From NCBI RefSeq assembly GCF_902686445.1, contig NC_062218.1, positions 136,075,241 through 136,139,240 of the forward strand: 64,000 bases of DNA, read 5' to 3'. Source of the DNA: Sciurus carolinensis. Its lineage: Eukaryota; Chordata; Mammalia; Rodentia; Sciuridae. Made by a program: the position numbers and the translations under genes. How positions within the stretch are numbered: position 1 is the first letter of the stretch; every line of letters starts with the position of its first letter. Under the pieces are notes generated by a model, which did no database searches, was not told the origin of the DNA, and worked only from the letters and a program-made list of their open reading frames with translations. Below are positions 24,301 through 33,347 of the stretch, piece by piece.

Positions 24301-27300
24301 TAACAAAAAGCGAGAAGCATAGCATTATTTTATTATTTTTGCAATTCTCTTTAATGATTGGTTTTACAGAAGACAGCTGGACTCCCTTATCTGCTTCTGT
24401 ACTCAATCTGTTACAATATGTTGTTTTGGTTGAAGTACAGTACATGAAGAAAATCCTTCCTCACACAAATATGAGACTGAAAAAAGCAGTACTTTCATAG
24501 CTTTTTTCAGATAACTGTATTCTTTTCTGATACTGCATAAAAGAAATGTTAATTTTAAAAAAGATTTGTTGCAATATACAAATTGAAAGCCTAATCAGCA
24601 AACTTTTTGTACCGTTACATTAAAATCTGTTGTACTCTGCATATATTTTAGTTTTTTGCTGGTACTGGCAATTAAATTTGGGGCCTTGTGCATGCCAAGC
24701 ACATATTCTACCACTGAGGTACAACCACAGACTCAGATGCATAAATCTTTTACCCATCCACAATTCTATAATATTACACATTGGTCATCCGGAAAATATT
24801 GATCCACTCAAGTTATACGAATTATCCAAATTATATACTCTCCAAAAAAATCACTTTTGGTAACAATCACCTACTATTCTCATCATAAAAGTCTTTAAAC
24901 ATTTGGAAGCTATCATTTTACTGTAACCATATCTTCAATTGCTTTCCTTAACCTAATAGCCTACTTAAGTCACTTTTGAGAATATATACCATATAGTCAA
25001 ACCTGAATAACCAAAGTCTATCAGTTATTTTCTGGTGATGATGAAAAGTGGGGTCTCATGCCTGCTAGACAAGTGTTCTACCACTGAGCTATATCCCAGC
25101 CCTGTCAGTCATTCAAGTAAAAAATGTTCCTTGAAAATAAAGAATAAAACAGTGGCTCAATTTGCAACTCAAGTGCAGAAGTGCTTTTCTTCCAGACAAC
25201 CATAATAGTCTGGCATATACAGAAAGTGTTTTATTCCTATTTATTACTTCATCACACAGAATTTACTTTTTTTTTTTTTTTTTTTAAGTACCAGGGATTG
25301 AACCCAGGAGCACTTAACCACTCAGCCACATCCCCAGTCCTTTTTTTTGACACAAGGTCTCACTAAGTTACTGAGGCTGGTCTCAAACTTGTGCTCCTCT
25401 TCAGTTTCCCAAATTGCTGGGATTACATGTGTCCACTGCCATGCCTGGCCCACAAAGAATATACTGGTCAGAATTTAATAATACTAATAATTTTGTAGTT
25501 TCATCATTTTATTTGTAATACTGGGAACCGAACACAGTTGCACTCTATCGCTGAGTGACATCCCAGTCCTATTTTTTTTTTTTTTTTTGAATTTTGAATT
25601 TTGAGACATGGTCTGCTAAACTGCCCAGGCTGGCTCCAAACTTGAAATCCTCCTGCCTCAGCTTCCCAAGTCACTGGGATTACAGGCATGTGCCACTGTG
25701 CCCATCTACGACATTTAAAAATAAAACTGCCCTCTTTTAAAATGCAAAGAATACAGTGACTATTAATACAGTTTGGTGCCATGTCTTGATTTGTCCTAAG
25801 GTGCTAAATTGCTTAGTTGTAGTTTTAGCAACCACTGCTTTTGTACCATCAATGCAAATGTCAAAAAGCCTTATATAAAAAGACAGTTTTGATCATGAGT
25901 ACCCTGAAAGTGACTCAGAGACCCCCTAGGAGTTTATGGGCCACACTTGAGAACCAGTCCTTAAGTATCTCCTTGAATTCTTTACCTCACCTAGAAATAA
26001 TTGGAGACAATAGTGTGGTACATAATCCTTTAATACACATGTATTTAGTAAAAATGGGATATCACACAACATATTCCGCAATTTTTTTTGTCTACTCAGA
26101 TGTATGTCCAGATCTACCTTATTCCAGAATCCAGATACTTCATCATTTGCTTAACCATTTCTCCTATCAGGCACTGAGGTTATCTCCTTACAAATAGTTC
26201 TGTGGTCAGTATTCCTGTACAAATATCCTTGATGGATTTATTATGAATTAATAAATATATTTAAAATCATCATGTTATAATTAAGGAAAATCCTTAATTA
26301 ATAGTTTTCCATTTTCCTGGCTCATGGTGAAAATATCCAATTTGAGATGCTAAAGATTATACAGAATCCTTATGGGTGTGTCAAATGCTATGTGAAGCTA
26401 CTGTCAGGTATGTATGATTATGCAAAATTTCAGCTCAACCAGCTATCAATATAGACAGCAAACTTAAAAAAAAAAAAAAAAAAAAGGCATGATTTCCCTC
26501 AAGAACCTCCTTATCATGCTATAAGATCACCTAAAAATAAACTATTCTCAACATAGTCCATGCCACTTAAGCTTTCAGTTCTACAGGTAGATAACAAAGT
26601 AGCAGAAGGAATTAGCAGTGGAGGTGTACAAGCTGACAGATGAACAAAGTCTCTTGTAAACTTTAATTTCGCAGTAGCTTTATTCAGTTTTAACTTGGTT
26701 TATTAACAAAAGAATAAGACTTGAAGTAGATACATTGGTGTTACAATTTCTTACTAGAAAAGTACTCTTTTAAAATAGTATAGAAAACAAAATGACTTAC
26801 CATCTTCAAAGGGTGTCCCTTCTGGTCTGAAAACAAGAAGATTTCTGATTAAAAGGTGTTTTTTATTTTGTTTTTCCCTGATCTTCAAGAATGGCAGGAA
26901 AAAAACTACAGAGAGAGGAGCTCATTTTGAATTTTTGTGGCATTTTAAAGATACTGTAGTTTAAAATCACCTTAGCCTTGGATTTTTATTGAGGGATGCA
27001 CAAAGAATATCTTACTGAGATATACTCCCAGTCCCTTTTTATTTTGAGACAGGGTCCTGCTAAGTTGCCCAGGCTGGCCTTGAACCTGAGATCTTCCTGT
27101 TTTGGCCTACTGAATGGCTGGGATTATAGGTGTGCATCATTGTACACAGTTCCTTTTTATATTCTGAGAAAGGGTCCTATGTAAGTATTTCAAGCTCATC
27201 TCAAACTTGCAATACTTTCTTTAACCTTCTGAGTAGCTGGGATTACAGGCATGTACCACAATGCCCAAGAAAACCTGTGTTTTTAACAGAAAGAGTACCT

Positions 27301-30300
27301 TTTCATTTTACAGCAGTAAGATGGAAATTAATAATCTTCAAGGCAATTATGTCCAAAGTATCAAACCAAAGTATCTAGCTTTCCAACACAGCACTAGTTC
27401 TTGTCCAGATAAGCATAGCTGGCATCACCAAAAAAGCCAGATTCTTAAGATGCTCAGAACTAGAGCATTTTTTTCTTCTTCTTCTTCTTTTTTTTTTTTT
27501 TGGTGGTACTGGGAATTGAATCAGATGTACTGAGCTACATCCTTAGCCCTTTAAGTTGCCAAGGCTGGTCTCAAACTTGAGATCCTCTTGCCTCAGCCTC
27601 CAGAGTCACTGGGACACGGGTATGTACCACCATACCTATCCTATGCTCAGATCTCTTCCTTGCCTCCATATCCATATTTAATCTTTCTTAAAGAGCAACA
27701 TGAAGTTTATCACTTCCAAGATACTTTCAAAATTTCAAAGAAGCAGGGTAACAGCCTGAAAGTAACAATCACTTTATTCTAGAAGGATAAATTTTATTTT
27801 CCCACTAGTTTTTAAATGTACACTCTTATAGCTGATTCTGTGCAGAACTGTTTATGAAAAATATTCCTTTTTGCATATTAGTTCAAAACCTAGTTTTAAG
27901 AGTTGAATAAAAACAGATCAAGTCTAGGGAGAAAAAGGCATAAAAAAATTTAAATCAAAAAGCATATGTGGCTAGGCATGGTGGCAGACACTTATAATCC
28001 TAGAAACTCAGGAGGCTGAGGCAGGAGGATCACAAGTTCAAGGCCACCTGGGCAACTTAGAGAGACCCTATCTGAAAATTAAAAGTAAAAAGGGTTGGGG
28101 ATACAGCTCAGTAGTAAAGTGCCCCAGGGTTCAATCAAAACAAAAAAAGAAGAAAGAAAAAAAAAAAGTAAAGTATATGTGTACCAGCGAGGTGGTACAC
28201 AAGTTCGAGGCCAGCCTCAGATCTGTCAAGATCCTATCTCAAAATGAAAAAATAAAAAGGGTCGGAGGGTTCAGGAGGTAGCTCAGCATTCGATTAAGTC
28301 CCTAACACCAAAAGATAAAGATTAAAAAAAAAAAGGCAGACGTGCAATATACGTAATATGTAATGGGAAGGGCGTGTAGTTCACTTCATATCAAATGGCT
28401 TCATTCAATTATTTCACACTGGGCTGTAAAATTTTTCTGTTAAATTCTTGCCACAATGAAAGTTCTTTTTTTGGTTCTGAGTCTTTTTAAAGCTCCACCA
28501 ACAGAACCATCATAAACATTTCACAGCACATTTTGTACAAAATAATCTTTTTTTTCTCCTTTATTATTTCATTCTACTTTGTTTCAAAGAGTATTTTTCG
28601 CCAATCACCTAAAGTGTGCACCATATGTAGCTGGGTGCAATAGTGTGCGCATCTGTTGTCCCAGCTACTTGGGAGGCTGAGACAGGAGGATGACTTAGGC
28701 CCAGGAGTTCTAAGCCAGCCTGAGTAACATATTAACACCCCGACTCAATAAAACGAACCAAAATAAAATATAACACCAAAGAATAAATATAAAATGTATA
28801 TACCTGCCTGAACACTTATCAAAATGTGTTCTTTGGGCCAGGGGTGTAGCTTGCTGGTAAGAGCAAATGCCAGCATATGCTAGGTCCTGGACTCAATCCC
28901 CAGTATCTCAAAATGAATAAATAAAATGTAAACTTTCTAATTTATGTTGAAGTTTCAGCTCTTAAGATCCCTGATTCTACTTCAGTCTCTTTTCCTAGAT
29001 AGTTGTTACATATTCACTTTTCTTAAAGATTCATCACACACCTATTATTTGGTAAATCTTTCAACTCACCCAAATATAACTGCATTCCACTGCATGATGT
29101 TGTTTTCAGATGGTGCACCACTGACACCCACAGGTGGGTCCTCTTGCAATCTAGAAATCCAGAGTGGTAATTTACAAAGTTGAACACTAAGGTCACCAAG
29201 GAGGCCAAGTAGAACACCTACTAACTCTATGTCATTTATTTTGAGACACAAACTAAATCCATTTCATATTACTGTGTTGAGCAGGAACAAACCATAAGAC
29301 TTAATTATATCAACCATATATATATATTTATTAAATAATTCTTCAAATTATCTGTAAAATCAAAGTGCTTAAGGACTATGCTTCTTTAATGATCAAGATT
29401 ATTTTCTCTTTAAGAATTGATGTGTACAATATGATTGTCCTCTTGAACCAAAAAATGCTTAAAAGCTCAAAAGAAAAAAATATTTTTACAGAACCATCAC
29501 TATGCAAAGATTAAGTGTCCTAAAATACAGCTGCTGCTGCAAACCCACCCCATCCCCCACCCAATAAAAGGGCATGCAAACCCTTCGTGTATGACTGAAA
29601 ACACATTCAACTTAATTAGGAAACTGTCTTAGGCAGGAATTTTACTTTATCTCCTTTGGTTCCCACAACAATGGGAAAAGTAATCAGAAGCTTCAAGTAT
29701 TCCAGAAGTCTCTATTTTAAAGGCTCTGCATTAATGCAAATCAACTTCTCAGACCAGGAGACTCAATACAAACCTTCCAACAGTCGTCACAGTCAAATTC
29801 ATGTAACCTGAACACCTTGGAAAACTACCAGAAGTGCCAAGTGTTCAACTCTGAATTAAGCGAAGAAATGCAATAATGAACAAGGGAACGTTGACATAAA
29901 CTGGAAGTTTTATCTGAATTTCAGTAATGGGAGTTACTCAAACCTACTGATTTCAAGACTTAGACGACTTTTTCACCATTAAAGTCTTCAATAAAAAATC
30001 TGTATATTATATAAATATATGTAAATATATATAGCCATTTTCACATGGCGAAATATTTTGCAAATAGTCTACGCAAAAATGATACTATTTGGTCAACCTC
30101 GGGTGAATTAGGCTATGATGAACAGAAGCCTCTAGAGGAAACTACTGCTTGATGCCTAACTTTAAGTGGCTCAAAGAAGCTACGAATGAATTAAATGCCT
30201 GTTAGCCAAGGCCCTAAACAATGGCTTCCAAAAGCCTCACACAATAATGGCGAAGTTGAGAGGTTACTTCCTGAGCGGCAAATATAAGTTTTATATTTGC

Positions 30301-31219
30301 CTCAATCAGGGCAGATGCCCCCGGGGGAGGGGTGACGACTTAACGCTAAATATCTGAACCATTTTGTTTCGGTACCTGTAAAATATTAAATAGAAGGTAA
30401 ACTGAAAAAAAACTTACTTCCTCCTTACAACCCCCACAAAACCTTACTCTATGAAAAGATACCCAGGGAGTATCAGGTTAGTGCCAGTCTGAAGGAAGGC
30501 ATTTTTCCAGACTGGAGGCTATAGATAGGGCTTTATTCACCAGCCAGAACCGAGTTCCAGAAAGCACTGGCAGCCTCGGCCCATGTCTCCAAGCCAGCTC
30601 TCAAGGTCCTTTCAGGCGGGCGGGGACAGAGTCAGGTTTCGGGGGTTGGGTTAACCACCTCCGGCGCTCTCACGGTATACCCCACCCTCACTGAAGACCC
30701 AAAGAAGCGCGGGGGGAGGGGGGCCGCCCCAATCCTGCTCCAAAGAGGAGGAGACCAGAGGCCTTGGAACAAAGCTGACTACAGCCGGCGAGGCCCAGGC
30801 GCCTGCAAGAGCTCACTTTCAGGGGCAGGGAGGGGGCGCTACAGAGTGCAGGGGTGGGAGATAAGGTTTGAGCGCTTGGGAGAGACGTCGGGCACCTGAC
30901 CTAAGTGGGCAGCAGGGAACCTAAGCAAGCCGATCGCCACCTTTTTACTTTTTTTAGAGGGATGAGGAGTAGTAGTAGCGATATCTTTACCCTGCCAGAG
31001 TGAGCAACAAGAATGAGCGAGCGGGACCCGAGACTAGGATTGGGCTTCTGTCGGTCCCCCTGGGCCCACAGGCGGTCCCCTTAGGGTCATAAGGGGAAAA
31101 TGTCCGGGATCCCCGCCCTGCAGACCCGCAGCTATGGGGAGGAGCCGTCATCTCGCCGAAGGAGAAGGCCCTTACCGCTTGAAATCCCGCATGAGCCTCC
31201 TCCGGGCCGGGGTCGACAT
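15255..31219 (-). CDS. UBE2B: UBE2B, ubiquitin-conjugating enzyme E2 B (RAD6B), six exons
   Basis: Exons at 31176-31219, 29070-29150, 26801-26826, 22484-22573, 17440-17528 and 15255-15383 give 152 codons with canonical splice sites and in-phase junctions, the expected full length. The protein starts [15 protein letters not shown] and is one UBC fold. It shows the H78-P79-N80 motif and the catalytic cysteine C88 within [14 protein letters not shown], and ends in [11 protein letters not shown]. As a RAD6 enzyme it accepts ubiquitin from E1 on C88. With RAD18 it monoubiquitinates PCNA, and with RNF20/RNF40 it ubiquitinates histone H2B. It acts in nucleus and cytosol and is needed in mammalian spermatogenesis. 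The gene is divergent from CDKL3 and convergent with CDKN2AIPNL. UBE2A is the close paralogue, but gene order and the multi-exon structure point to UBE2B. Confidence 0.97.
15388..15419. repeat. (GAA)n microsatellite at a splice acceptor
   Basis: The + strand reads as GAA units flanked by A-runs, so the transcript strand reads TTC units directly upstream of the UBE2B exon 6 acceptor. Confidence 0.85.
15747..15945 (+). repeat. B1-dID SINE, near full length
   Basis: Retains both 'cagcaacttagcaaggccat' and 'agcaacttagcgagaccctg' (the duplicated segment of the long form), then 'gatgtggctcagtggttaag'. Confidence 0.9.
15958..16022 (-). repeat. ID SINE, 5'-truncated and diverged
   Basis: 'gtgctggggattaaaccagg' is clear. 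The A-box side is eroded. Confidence 0.55.
16085..16275 (-). repeat. B1-dID SINE
   Basis: 'actggggattgaacccaggg' begins the ID half. The B1 half ends 'catgggccaccatatccagc'. Confidence 0.85.
16520..16725 (-). repeat. B1-dID SINE
   Basis: 'gaatccagaggtgctttacc' to 'ggtgtgtgccaccgtggcag', with both halves present. Confidence 0.85.
16926..17042 (+). repeat. ID SINE with extended 3' tail
   Basis: After the ID body the tail reads 'ataaataaaataaagatcca' and 'ctgacaactaaaaaac'. The same tail module is seen in reverse at 49.48, 53.35 and 60.53 kb. Confidence 0.8.
17094..17284 (+). repeat. B1-dID SINE
   Basis: 'gcacacctgtaatcccagct' opens the B1 half. The ID half ('atatagcttaatgatacagc') is strongly diverged. 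Confidence 0.75.
17440..17528 (-). CDS. UBE2B: UBE2B coding exon 5, with the catalytic cysteine
   Basis: Residues 81-110, [20 protein letters not shown] and onward to SSILTSIQ. C88 sits eight codons in. Acceptor gcctttgcag, donor gtaagag. Confidence 0.97.
17634..17655. repeat. (AT)n microsatellite after an A-run
   Basis: Eleven AT units follow a run of A. Confidence 0.9.
18020..18117 (-). repeat. ID SINE, variant type
   Basis: The body closes with 'caaaatgagctgtgtcctca', matching the nested variant at 8812-8890 rather than the common ID end. Confidence 0.65.
18793..18873 (-). repeat. ID SINE
   Basis: 'ggattgaactcagggtcttg' and 'gctctactaccaagctacac'. Confidence 0.75.
19338..19750 (-). repeat. 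B1-dID SINE split by a second B1-dID
   Basis: The outer ID half lies at 19,338-19,400 and its B1 half resumes at about 19,615 ('gagacaaggtctcattaagt') to 19,750. Confidence 0.75.
19408..19613 (-). repeat. B1-dID SINE, nested
   Basis: A complete dimer with its own T-run, 'ggaattgaacctagggtgct' to 'tatgtgccactgagccgg', inserted at the oligo(A) linker of the outer copy. Confidence 0.8.
20107..20272 (-). repeat. B1-dID SINE
   Basis: 'agtgattgaacccaggaact' then 'agactgaatcttgccaagtt' to 'tatgtgcctccatgctgggc'. Confidence 0.75.
21115..21140. repeat. (AAAAC)n microsatellite
   Basis: Five AAAAC units, probably the relic tail of a lost retroposon. Confidence 0.85.
21270..21345 (+). repeat. ID SINE, degraded
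   Basis: 'gggccagcgatgtagggctg' and 'gtgtgaggccttgggttcaa'. The A-box has lost bases. Confidence 0.6.
21498..21590 (-). repeat. ID SINE
   Basis: A long T-run, then 'ggtgctaggactaaatccag' and 'tagttgagctacattccagc'. Confidence 0.75.
21600..21798 (-). repeat. B1-dID SINE
   Basis: 'gcactggggatttaatccag' to 'aattagccactaggcccagc'. It abuts the ID at its left. Confidence 0.8.
21884..22080 (+). repeat. B1-dID SINE
   Basis: 'gcatgcctgtaatcccaaca' to 'cctgggttaaatccccagta'. Confidence 0.85.
22106..22300 (+). repeat. B1-dID SINE
   Basis: 'tggtgcatgcctgtaatccc' to 'gatgtagctcagtggtagag'. It sits 25 bp from the preceding copy in the same orientation. Confidence 0.85.
22484..22573 (-). CDS. UBE2B: UBE2B coding exon 4
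   Basis: Residues 51 (split) to 80, [20 protein letters not shown] through MFHPN. The H-P-N motif sits at the donor. Acceptor ctatctag, donor gtaagtag. Confidence 0.97.
23840..24032 (+). repeat. L1 3' UTR end
   Basis: A purine-rich tract ('ggaccaggaggaaggaggaa') leads into 'actaaattatgttatgtgca' and ends 'gtaccaataaaaca', the pattern of a rodent L1 3' terminus. Confidence 0.65.
24648..24733 (-). repeat. ID SINE
   Basis: 'ctggcaattaaatttggggc' and 'ttctaccactgaggtacaac'. Confidence 0.75.
25028..25104 (-). repeat. ID SINE
   Basis: 'gttctaccactgagctatat' is preserved. The B-box end is replaced by 'gatgatgaaaagtgggg'. Confidence 0.7.
25266..25450 (-). repeat. B1-dID SINE
   Basis: 'accagggattgaacccagga' to 'ccactgccatgcctggcc', with a 20-T leader. 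Confidence 0.85.
25512..25710 (-). repeat. B1-dID SINE
   Basis: 'ctgggaaccgaacacagttg' to 'catgtgccactgtgcccatc'. Confidence 0.8.
26801..26826 (-). CDS. UBE2B: UBE2B coding exon 3, a 26-nt microexon
   Basis: Carries one base of a split Gly codon, then P-E-G-T-P-F-E-D and the first base of the next Gly (residues 42-51). Acceptor ttgttttcag, donor gtaagtc. Phase on both sides agrees with the known protein. Confidence 0.95.
27006..27152 (-). repeat. B1-dID SINE, ID half eroded
   Basis: 'ctgagatatactcccagtcc' remains of the ID half. The B1 half runs from 'gagacagggtcctgctaagt'. Confidence 0.7.
27155..27268 (-). repeat. B1-type SINE half
   Basis: 'ctgagaaagggtcctatgta' to 'catgtaccacaatgcccaag'. 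Confidence 0.7.
27482..27642 (-). repeat. B1-dID SINE with internal deletion
   Basis: 'tactgggaattgaatcagat' then directly 'gttgccaaggctggtctcaa'. Part of the ID half and the linker are missing. Confidence 0.75.
27966..28165 (+). repeat. B1-dID SINE
   Basis: 'gctaggcatggtggcagaca' to 'ccccagggttcaatcaaaac'. The B-box end is fused directly to the tail. Confidence 0.8.
28176..28335 (+). repeat. B1-dID SINE, internally deleted
   Basis: 'ccagcgaggtggtacacaag' shows the B1 5' end joined to 'ttcgaggccagcctcagatc', with about 45 bp lost. Confidence 0.65.
28626..28760 (+). repeat. 7SL-derived SINE monomer (B1/Alu-like)
   Basis: 'gtcccagctacttgggaggc' and 'gcccaggagttctaagccag'. Like the copy at 1822, it carries the 'gcccaggagtt' form rather than the 'caagttcaaggcc' form of B1-dID. 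Confidence 0.7.
28834..28930 (+). repeat. ID SINE
   Basis: 'gggccaggggtgtagcttgc' and 'ctggactcaatccccagtat'. Confidence 0.75.
29070..29150 (-). CDS. UBE2B: UBE2B coding exon 2
   Basis: Residues 15 (split) to 42, [20 protein letters not shown] through WNAVIFG. Acceptor ggatttctag, donor gtgagttg. Confidence 0.97.
29151..31175 (-). other. UBE2B: UBE2B intron 1
   Basis: A SINE-free 2-kb intron, donor gtaagg. Its promoter-proximal part (30,580-31,175) is GC-rich and belongs to the CpG island. An AT-rich run of 'ataaatatatgtaaatatat' type lies near 30,000. Nothing else is recognised. Confidence 0.8.
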
Positions 31220-31790
31220 GCTCCCCAGCTGCCCCGCGGTCAGTCTGAAAGAAAAGAGTCCCGCGCAGCCCCCCCACCCCCCGGCGCAGCGGCCGAATCA
31301 CTGTGGGTCACCGCTGCTGCCGAGACTGCACAAACAACCCTGCAATGACGTCTCCCTCCGCCGCCTCCAGATCCCTCCGCCCTCCGCCGGTACCACAGAG
31401 CAAGGAGTGGGGGAGAAGGGGGCGGGGCGTGTGGGCGCCCGTTCCGGGAGCCTCTGGACTAGGACCGTTTCCATTTTGGCCTCTTGAACTAACCAAGAGG
31501 TTGTGTCCTTCGCGCTCAGACTAGAGAATGTGGACTAAGAGACACCGCAAGCGAAACACTACTCTGTCTTCCCCCTCCCCCGCCACTAGTTTAGGTTCGG
31601 CGGGATGGGGAGAGGGACGCATCCGGGGCCAGAGATTTCAGGGAAAGGTGGTGGGATGACGTAAGATCACGTGACTGCTGGCGGCGTTGTCAACAATCCA
31701 CCCCTGAGGGGGAGGGGGCGAAGTATCTAGAACCACGTGTCCCTATGACGTGTTAGAACCGGTCACGTGAGAACGTCGCCTGGATCTGAT
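30600..31790 (-). promoter_or_regulatory. UBE2B: CpG-island promoter of UBE2B
   Basis: GC-rich, CpG-dense sequence surrounds the start codon. Upstream of it, between 31,657 and 31,769, lie three perfect CACGTG E-boxes (31,668; 31,734; 31,764) and two TGACGT cores (31,657; 31,746). Such sites are bound by USF/MYC-MAX and CREB/ATF proteins respectively. Whether they act on UBE2B is inference. Confidence 0.75.
31176..31219 (-). CDS. UBE2B: UBE2B coding exon 1
   Basis: Residues 1-14 plus two bases of the R15 codon ([14 protein letters not shown]). The donor gtaagg follows AAGCG. The ATG is the known start. The open frame continuing on the + strand here is a GC-rich shadow. Confidence 0.96.
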
Positions 31791-31799
31791 TTTTCAGAC

Positions 31800-32629
31800 A
31801 GGTCTATGGAGGGTCGTTTAACTTACGGGGCTAAGGGTGGGAGACACCTCTTTTATTAGTTGTTTTTCTTGTTTGTCCCAGGTTCAGGTTCATCGTTACC
31901 AAATGGGACACTTGTTTTGACTTGTCTTTAAAATGGAACCAAAAAATACTCTGGACTTTGCCTCTGGTTGGTTTAGTGGTTTATAACTTCTGGTCTTGTG
32001 GCAGAAAGGACGACTCAAAAGGATCCGGCTACCTACTAATAAATGCAAAATTGAGTGCTGGGGTCCAAAGTAAAAGCTCCTGAAATGCTTCCTTAAGAGT
32101 CATCAAGTAGTCTCTTTTTGCATTTTAGTATGGTGTCTGGGGTTGGAAATTTGGGGCAATGCTAGAAAGAACGATGTAGTTGTCCAACTCTTGTTTAAAA
32201 ATCCCTCAGATATGGAATTTAGTTTTCCTTAATGGGTCGTTTTTCATTTGAAGATATGTATCTAGCCTGAGATAACCCATTCCATGTTTTTATATACTAG
32301 CAAGGCTGGTGCAGAGACTCTCAAAGTGCCCCCACTCATTTTCTCTAATCACTCAATTCCCTTTTCCATAGTCTTCAATTTCAGCCTTCAACATTTTGTT
32401 GGTCAGAATTCTGAACACCTAACTTGCCTATGCATTTGGGGAATTCTTCAGCTTACTAGGGAAAAAGGGTGGAATGAGGTCCTTAACATTGCCCCACGCT
32501 TACCCATGCCCTTTCTGGTCCATGGAATCAAAAAGGATTAAAGTGGGAAAAGTTCCCACTTTCCTGGTCTCCTTTCTTCAAACCTTAAATTCTATTACTT
32601 GTTTTTAGCCTTGGTAAATAAGTTAGGCC
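31800..32629. other. Intergenic spacer between UBE2B promoter and provirus
   Basis: No gene, SINE or simple repeat is recognised here. An 85-codon + strand frame at 32,284-32,541 matches nothing known to me. Confidence 0.6.
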
Positions 32630-32725
32630 TTTTTTTTTTTTTTTTTCCCCAGTGCTGAGGATTGAACCCAGGGCCTTGTGCTTGTGAGGAAAGCACTCTA
32701 CCAACTGAGCTATATCCCCAGCCCA
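32630..32725 (-). repeat. ID SINE
   Basis: 'gctgaggattgaacccaggg' and 'ctctaccaactgagctatat'. The extra A before CTG resembles the ID nested in the provirus. Confidence 0.85.
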
Positions 32726-32785
32726 ACTCTTTTTTAAAAATACTCTTTTCTAGTTATAGGTCAATACAATACCTTTATTTTACTT

Positions 32786-32873
32786 ATTAATTTTTATGTG
32801 GTGTTTAGGACGTGTGAGTGTCTCACACCTGCTAGGCAATTGCTCTACCACTGGGCCACAACCCTAGCCCCCA
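32786..32873 (-). repeat. ID SINE
   Basis: 'gctctaccactgggccacaa' is clear. The B-box side is degraded ('gtttaggacgtgtgag'). Confidence 0.65.
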
Positions 32874-32927
32874 GGCCTAACTCTTGATAAGTTTTGCTGT
32901 ATATTCACAATGTGATTCTCAACGTCA

Positions 32928-32932
32928 GTATT
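32928..32932. repeat. Provirus target-site duplication, left copy
   Basis: gtatt immediately abuts the 3' LTR terminus. The same five bases flank the 5' LTR at 40,923-40,927. Confidence 0.85.
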
Positions 32933-33291
32933 TGTAAGATTGGATGCTGGCCAAAAAAGGGATCAGACCAAAAGCATCTAAACAAAGCTTTATTGAGATC
33001 AACTCTCGGCGAGATTCACTGGTCCACCAAGGTAAAGGGTTGGGGAAGTCGAACTGCAGCTCCTACAGGGTGGTGTTTTTGTACTTGGGAGTAGGCTCAG
33101 TGGTGAATGTGTCTCCCTGCAGTTGGCCAGAGGCCCAGCTGGGACCTGTGTTCTTCTGGGATTGGCTGGGGATCCTGCTGAGTGACAGACGGTGCGAGAT
33201 GCCATTAGGGTTTATCTGATTGGTTGCTCTTTGGTGCATGCGGGCTGCTTGATGCCCTGCCACCATCCGGTCGCCTCATACCGCCCTGACA
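32933..33291 (-). repeat. 3' LTR of the provirus
   Basis: 359 bp, TG...CA ended (TGTCAGGGCGG... to ...CTTACA). It carries a CCAAT box region (AACCAATCAG) and an AATAAA at 32,989-32,994 that would end proviral transcripts. It lacks an 8-bp stretch near the CCAAT box that the 5' LTR has. Confidence 0.93.
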
Positions 33292-33304
33292 TCCTGGCCT
33301 TTTT
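33292..33304 (-). other. Polypurine tract (imperfect) next to the 3' LTR
   Basis: AAAAAGGCCAGGA directly precedes the LTR TG. A CC interrupts the purine run, so this is a decayed or unusual tract. Confidence 0.6.
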
Positions 33305-33347
33305 GGTGATATAGGGCGCTGGAGTCCATCTGGCTACTTCCTGCTTA

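Larger units (their letters stand above)
22574..26800 (-). other. UBE2B: UBE2B intron 3
   Basis: Contains an L1 3' end, two ID and two B1-dID copies. At 25,840-26,230 there is a 118-codon + strand open frame, within which 'cacttgagaaccagtcc' resembles the ends of old hAT transposons. I call it degraded repeat, not gene. Nothing is recognised in 22,580-23,835, 24,035-24,645 or 26,235-26,800. Confidence 0.8.
26827..29069 (-). other. UBE2B: UBE2B intron 2
   Basis: Dense in SINEs (27.0-28.9 kb). Nothing else is recognised in 27,645-27,965 or 28,340-28,625. Confidence 0.85.

Noticed and set aside
25841..26197. 118-codon + strand ORF in UBE2B intron 3
   Set aside because: Composition and an hAT-like phrase suggest degraded repeat. 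Antisense to the host gene with no domain.
30987..31524. ORFs of 60-117 codons on both strands at the UBE2B CpG island
   Set aside because: Composition artefacts. They lie over exon 1 in wrong frames and match no family.
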